Shown here one piece after another: positions 15,665-18,917 of a stretch of 18,917 nucleotides of DNA. The stretch lies in contig CAZUAH010000259.1 of the NCBI GenBank assembly GCA_964617665.1, forward strand, positions 1 through 18,917, given 5' to 3'. The stretch is from JADHUC01 sp964617665 (lineage in GTDB: Bacteria > Planctomycetota > Planctomycetia > Pirellulales > Pirellulaceae). The stretch's first letter is position 1. Every line of letters begins with the position of its first letter. The notes below the pieces were generated by a model. It was not told where the DNA came from, ran no database searches, and saw nothing but the letters and a program-made list of their open reading frames with translations. The position numbers and the translations under genes were made by a program.

Positions 15665-17248
15665 TCATTCCCATTCGATCGTGGCCGGTGGCTTGGAGCT
15701 GATGTCGTAGCAGACGCGGTTGACGCCTTTCACCTCGTTGATGATGCGCGTCGATATTCGTCCAAGCACCTCGTACGGAAGGTGGCTCCAATCCGCGGTC
15801 ATGAAATCGGCCGTATCGACACATCGTACCGCGATGGCGTTTTCGTAAGTCCGGGCATCGCCCATCACGCCTACGCTCTCCACAGGCAACAAGACGGCGA
15901 AGGCTTGTGCCGTGCTACGATACAGCCCTGCCGCTTTGATTTCCTCGACAACGATGTAATCCGCTTCGCGCAGCACGTCCAGACGATCGCGCGACACGTC
16001 GCCCAGACAACGCACCGCCAATCCCGGTCCCGGGAACGGATGACGCCAGACGATTTCTTCCGGCAACCCTAATTCCAGCCCCAGTTTTCGGACTTCGTCT
16101 TTGAAAAGATCCCGGAGCGGTTCGATCAACTCAAACTCCATCTCTTTCGGCAAGCCGCCGACGTTGTGATGCAGCTTGATCGTCGCCGCCGGCCCGTCCG
16201 GAGCCGCTCCGCTTTCGATCACGTCGGGATACAGCGTCCCTTGAGCCAAGAACCGCGCGTCTTCGATCTTGGCCGCTTCCTCTGTGAAGCATTCAATGAA
16301 CGCGTGTCCAATCAGGCGTCGTTTCTCCTGCGGCTCTGTGATCCCAGCGAGCGCGGACAGGAACCGGTCCTCGGCATCCACGACGTGCAGATCGGTTCGA
16401 AAGTGATTAGTGAACTCCGCCAGGACCGCCTCCTGCTCCGCCTTGCGCAGAAGACCGTTATTGACAAGGATGCAGGAAAGCTGAGGACCGATTGCCTTGG
16501 CCAGCAAAGCGGCCGTCACCGAGGAATCGACGCCGCCGGATAGGCCGCAGATAACTCTGCTGTCGCCCACCTGGTCTCGGATCCTCTCGATGGTCTCTCT
16601 GGCGAAATCGCCCAAGTGCCACGTGCCCTCGCATTCGCACACGACTGCAAGGAAGTTGTGCAGGATGGTTCCGCCCTGAGGCGTGTGGGTCACCTCCGGA
16701 TGAAACTGCAAACCGTAAACAGGCAACTCTTCGTGCTTGACGGCCGTGATGGGGCACGTGTCGGTGTGAGCCAATGCGACGAAATCGTCCGATACGCGCG
16801 ACACCTGATCGCCATGGCTCATCCAGACATCCGTCTCACCGGGGATTCCCGCAAATAGATTCTCGTGGGACGTCACGTGGCAACGGGCCCGCCCGTACTC
16901 GCGCGAAGGCGTGCTGTCGACTTTTCCGCCCAGTATGTCGCACACCAGTTGCATCCCATAACAGATGCCCAATACGGGAATTCCCAGTCGGAGCAATTCG
17001 GGATTACAGTGCGGTGCTCCTTCTTCATAGACACTGTTCGGTCCGCCTGACAAGATGATGCCCTTGGGCTTGTGTGCTAGAAGTCGTTCCGGCGTTATGT
17101 CGTGGCGGACGATTTCGCAGTAGACGTTCTGTTCGCGAACGCGTCGAGCAATCAACTGGGCGTACTGCGAGCCGAAATCCAGCACGAGTACCCGTTCGTC
17201 AAAGATGCGTGAAAAGTCGCCCTGTGGATTGGAGGCACTGGCGGTCAT
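15665..17248 (-). CDS. guaA: GMP synthase (glutamine-hydrolysing)
   Basis: A 527-residue enzyme that converts XMP to GMP using glutamine and ATP, the last step of GMP synthesis in the cytoplasm. The N-terminal class I glutamine amidotransferase domain contains VLDFGSQYAQLIARR, the nucleophile Cys96 in GICYGMQ, and His183/Glu185 in LQFHPE. The ATP pyrophosphatase domain has the P-loop SGGVDSS (237-243). The C-terminal dimerisation domain ends KPPATIEWE, the usual GuaA terminus. The frame is open to 17467, but homology begins near FDERVLVLDFG, so the ATG at 17248 is chosen; its ribosome site is weak. The extra upstream part would translate across the leader hairpin and promoter. Length is normal. 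A terminator-like hairpin in the leader (17279-17309) may attenuate expression. The gene is divergent from surE. Confidence 0.97.
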   Translation of the reverse strand: MTASASNPQGDFSRIFDERVLVLDFGSQYAQLIARRVREQNVYCEIVRHDITPERLLAHKPKGIILSGGPNSVYEEGAPHCNPELLRLGIPVLGICYGMQLVCDILGGKVDSTPSREYGRARCHVTSHENLFAGIPGETDVWMSHGDQVSRVSDDFVALAHTDTCPITAVKHEELPVYGLQFHPEVTHTPQGGTILHNFLAVVCECEGTWHLGDFARETIERIRDQVGDSRVICGLSGGVDSSVTAALLAKAIGPQLSCILVNNGLLRKAEQEAVLAEFTNHFRTDLHVVDAEDRFLSALAGITEPQEKRRLIGHAFIECFTEEAAKIEDARFLAQGTLYPDVIESGAAPDGPAATIKLHHNVGGLPKEMEFELIEPLRDLFKDEVRKLGLELGLPEEIVWRHPFPGPGLAVRCLGDVSRDRLDVLREADYIVVEEIKAAGLYRSTAQAFAVLLPVESVGVMGDARTYENAIAVRCVDTADFMTADWSHLPYEVLGRISTRIINEVKGVNRVCYDISSKPPATIEWE

Positions 17249-17278
17249 GGCTGTGATCCCACACAAAGGCCAGAAACG

Positions 17279-17309
17279 AAAAAAGCCCGCCAAAATCCTC
17301 GGCGGGGCT
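17279..17309 (-). terminator. Terminator-like hairpin in the guaA leader
   Basis: On the minus strand AGCCCCGCC, a 9-base loop and GGCGGGCT form an 8-pair stem with one bulged base, followed directly by six T (17284-17279). This is a factor-independent terminator pointing into guaA, ending about 30 bases before its ATG. On the plus strand there is no T-tract after the stem. No upstream minus-strand gene needs termination here, so attenuation of guaA is the simplest reading. Confidence 0.65.
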
Positions 17310-17327
17310 GGGTATTGGAAGCCACGG

Positions 17328-17333
17328 ATTATA
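17328..17333 (-). promoter_or_regulatory. Possible -10 box of guaA
   Basis: A perfect TATAAT on the minus strand, 80-85 bases before the ATG. The -35 region at standard spacing is poor. If used, the transcript would begin about 10 bases before the hairpin at 17309, leaving no room for an aptamer. Confidence 0.35.
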
Positions 17334-17368
17334 GGGTCGACCCCATGGTTTGAGTAGGGGGCAGGTCG

Positions 17369-17397
17369 TTGATCCACCACGCAATCGGGCGTATATT
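17369..17397 (+). promoter_or_regulatory. Candidate promoter of surE
   Basis: TTGATC (17369-17374), an exactly 17-base spacer and TATATT (17392-17397; five of six to consensus). It lies 53 bases upstream of the GTG start and suits a short leader for the surE-lipoprotein operon. Confidence 0.55.
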
Positions 17398-17450
17398 CAC
17401 GTTCACACATTCTCAGGAACAGATGGATCACCAACTCGAAAAGACGGACC

Positions 17451-18215
17451 GTGCAAATTCTCCTCACGAACGACGATGGAATTCACGCCCCAGGTCTGGC
17501 GGCGATGGAACGTGAACTGCAGAAGATAGGCGATGTCTGCGTCGTGGCCCCGGCGCACGAGCAGAGCGGTGTGAGCCACTCGATCACCTTTCTCAGCCCT
17601 TTGATCTGTCAGGAAGCTTACGACGGCGATCGGCATCGCGGCTGGGCCGTGGAAGGAAGCCCGGCGGACTGCGTCAAGATCGGCGTGTTCGAGTTCTGTC
17701 CCAATCGCCCCGATCTGATTGTCAGCGGCGTCAACGGTGGGCTGAACGCGGGCATCAACGTGCTGTATTCCGGCACGGTAGCCGCGGCCATCGAGGGCGC
17801 CTTTTTCGGAATCACCAGCGTGGCTGTGTCGTTGGAGTACGACGAGCACGCGCAATTCAGTCGGGCTGCGTCCATTGCTGTGGGCATCATCCAACAGATA
17901 CTCGAACTGAAGGATTCAGCCGCCCAACTCTATAACCTGAATATTCCCACGTCTGCGATCAACGGCCCGCCCGACGTGCGAATCGTGCCGATGGGCGTCG
18001 AGCGATACGGCGAACACTTCGTCAAACGTCAGGATCCCAAAGGACGAGACTACTATTGGGCCGCGGGCGAACCGCCTCCGGATCCCGGCGATCGCGAAAC
18101 GGACCTGACAGCGTTGAAGAAGGGTTTTGTCACATTGACTCCGCTCCAGTACGACATGACGAAATACGACGTCTTACGTGAGATGTCCGATTGGAATCTA
18201 ACTCGTTCGGAATAA
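17451..18215 (+). CDS. surE: 5'/3'-nucleotidase SurE
   Basis: A 254-residue metal-dependent survival-protein-E phosphatase that removes phosphate from nucleoside 5'- and 3'-monophosphates. The N-terminus ILLTNDDGIHAPG is diagnostic, with metal-binding Asp8 and Asp9. HEQSG supplies Ser39, and SGVNGGLNAGINVLYSGTVAA (Asn95 region, given in part) completes the site. Length is typical. The start is GTG; no in-frame ATG lies nearby and the ribosome site (GACGGACC) is weak. A good promoter lies at 17369-17397. The lipoprotein gene begins 15 bases after the stop, so the two are probably co-transcribed. SurE is often linked to stationary-phase and stress genes in other bacteria, but that link is not visible here. 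Confidence 0.96.
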   Translation: MQILLTNDDGIHAPGLAAMERELQKIGDVCVVAPAHEQSGVSHSITFLSPLICQEAYDGDRHRGWAVEGSPADCVKIGVFEFCPNRPDLIVSGVNGGLNAGINVLYSGTVAAAIEGAFFGITSVAVSLEYDEHAQFSRAASIAVGIIQQILELKDSAAQLYNLNIPTSAINGPPDVRIVPMGVERYGEHFVKRQDPKGRDYYWAAGEPPPDPGDRETDLTALKKGFVTLTPLQYDMTKYDVLREMSDWNLTRSE

Positions 18216-18230
18216 CAAATGGGGAGAATC

Positions 18231-18767
18231 ATGCGTATTCTTTGGTGTTGCACACTATTGGCGTTGGCGTCGTTCGTCGGTTGTACCGTGAACGTGGAAA
18301 CGTCGTCTACATCGGAACCATCGACCGAGACCGGGACGCCCGACGCGGGGACGCCGCAGGAAGATCCGGCGAACGAAGAAGGCTCAACGACGCGAGAGGA
18401 AGAGTCGCCCACGGTTGAAGAAGGCTCTGGCACGGTGGCAAGCGAACCACCGGCGAAGCCCGAACGAGTTAAGGCCGGCGTGGGGACCGGGAAGCAGGGG
18501 CGCAGTTTGGACGAGTACGACACGGGAGCGCAAGCCGTGATCGCAGGACCTGCGAAGGCTTACTTCGCTGTTCGCGAGAAGGTAGTGCAGATAAACATCG
18601 ACAAGGCCATGCAGTTCTACAGAGGCATGCACGGCAACGCACCGAAATCGCACGATGAGTTCATGTCGCAGATCATCGAGTCGAACAAGATCGAATTGCC
18701 CCCTCTGCCGACTGGGCACAAGTACGTCTACGATCCAGAGAAAGAAGAGTTGATGGTCCAGCGGTGA
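18231..18767 (+). CDS. Small lipoprotein downstream of surE, unknown function
   Basis: A 178-residue predicted lipoprotein. The N-terminal signal MRILWCCTLLALASFVGC ends in a plausible lipobox (FVGC), with Cys18 as the lipidated residue. The next about 85 residues are rich in Thr, Ser, Glu and Pro and look like a disordered tether. The C-terminal about 75 residues (from AGPAKAYFAVREKVVQINID) look folded: a helix with INIDKAMQFYRGMHGNAPKS, then PPLPTGHKYVYDPEKEELMV. That helix-proline-YVYD pattern resembles the C-terminal half of type II pseudopilins, but there is no pilin N-terminus, so the resemblance is weak. The start ATG 18231 follows GGGGAGA with short spacing; ATG 18219 would add four residues and lacks a ribosome site. 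It follows surE by 15 bases. I do not recognise a named family. Confidence 0.75.
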   Translation: MRILWCCTLLALASFVGCTVNVETSSTSEPSTETGTPDAGTPQEDPANEEGSTTREEESPTVEEGSGTVASEPPAKPERVKAGVGTGKQGRSLDEYDTGAQAVIAGPAKAYFAVREKVVQINIDKAMQFYRGMHGNAPKSHDEFMSQIIESNKIELPPLPTGHKYVYDPEKEELMVQR

Positions 18768-18782
18768 TATTGAAGAGCGGCC

Positions 18783-18822
18783 ACGGATGGATTGATCCGT
18801 AGGAATTGCTGCCGATTTCGGC
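18783..18822. terminator. Two short hairpins after the lipoprotein gene
   Basis: ACGGAT/ATCCGT (18783-18788 with 18795-18800) and GCCGA/TCGGC (18811-18815 with 18818-18822). They lie within 60 bases of the stop at 18767. Neither is followed by a T-tract, so termination is only possible, not shown. Confidence 0.3.
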
Positions 18823-18843
18823 ATCACTTCAGCCAAGTGGTAG

Positions 18844-18863
18844 CCGGATTCGCAAGAATTCGG
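18844..18863. repeat. Short hairpin next to the right terminal repeat
   Basis: CCGGATTCGCAAGAATTCGG folds as seven pairs with one mismatch and a 4-base loop. Probably part of the dispersed-repeat cluster that continues to the end of the window. Confidence 0.5.
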
Positions 18864-18875
18864 AGGCTTCCTAGT

Positions 18876-18917
18876 TGGACAGCGCCACTTTGAATTAGCC
18901 GTTTGGGCGCTAGCCCC
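18876..18917. repeat. Right terminal copy of the inverted repeat
   Basis: 18894-18917 is the exact reverse complement of 7-30; 18876-18892 is the reverse complement of 69-85 with one mismatch. Here the two blocks are adjacent, separated by a single base. The window ends exactly at the end of the repeat. Confidence 0.85.

Noticed and set aside
17249..17450. Purine riboswitch in the guaA/surE intergenic region
   Set aside because: I see no three-way-junction consensus sequences; only the terminator-like hairpin and promoter-like boxes.

Overview
The window looks like a chromosomal segment from a planctomycete (Planctomycetota; my impression is a Pirellulales-like lineage). Three things point that way: GC-rich coding DNA, large secreted proteins typical of that phylum (a Tat-exported Gfo/Idh/MocA oxidoreductase, an HzsA-related cytochrome-like protein, PQQ-like and 5-bladed propeller proteins, a HEAT-repeat protein), and many palindromic dispersed repeats between genes. 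The taxonomic call rests on recognised protein styles, not on a marker-gene search.

Layout. Bases 230-1744 (-) encode a secreted M14-type zinc carboxypeptidase. A stretch of about 660 bases without a supported gene follows. Bases 2407-3657 (+) encode an unrecognised multi-pass membrane protein with a coiled coil and a soluble C-terminal domain. Bases 3939-5300 (+) encode a Tat-exported Gfo/Idh/MocA oxidoreductase, and 5689-9351 (+) a 1220-residue HzsA-related protein with three CxxCH motifs, FN3-like and LamG-like domains. Three minus-strand genes follow, each encoding a secreted protein: a 5-bladed-propeller glycosidase-like protein (9477-11186), a PQQ-like propeller protein (11408-12685) and a HEAT-repeat protein (13005-14228). 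The right end is housekeeping: dprA (14425-15561, +), guaA (15665-17248, -), surE (17451-18215, +) and a small lipoprotein gene (18231-18767, +) in the same probable operon as surE.

The exported proteins on the left two thirds fit breakdown or redox handling of polymers outside the cytoplasm, but substrates cannot be read from the sequence. The right end covers DNA uptake/recombination (DprA), GMP synthesis (GuaA) and nucleotide dephosphorylation (SurE).

I found no defence system, CRISPR array, rRNA, tRNA, insertion sequence or integrase. The most interesting non-coding signal is a set of structured repeats. Two four-unit palindromic elements (5370-5435 and 9388-9452) share a 16-base period and change in concert. 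Two palindromes of one family bracket the PQQ-like gene. An inverted repeat sits at the two extreme ends of the window. A factor-independent terminator-like hairpin lies in the guaA leader, facing guaA.
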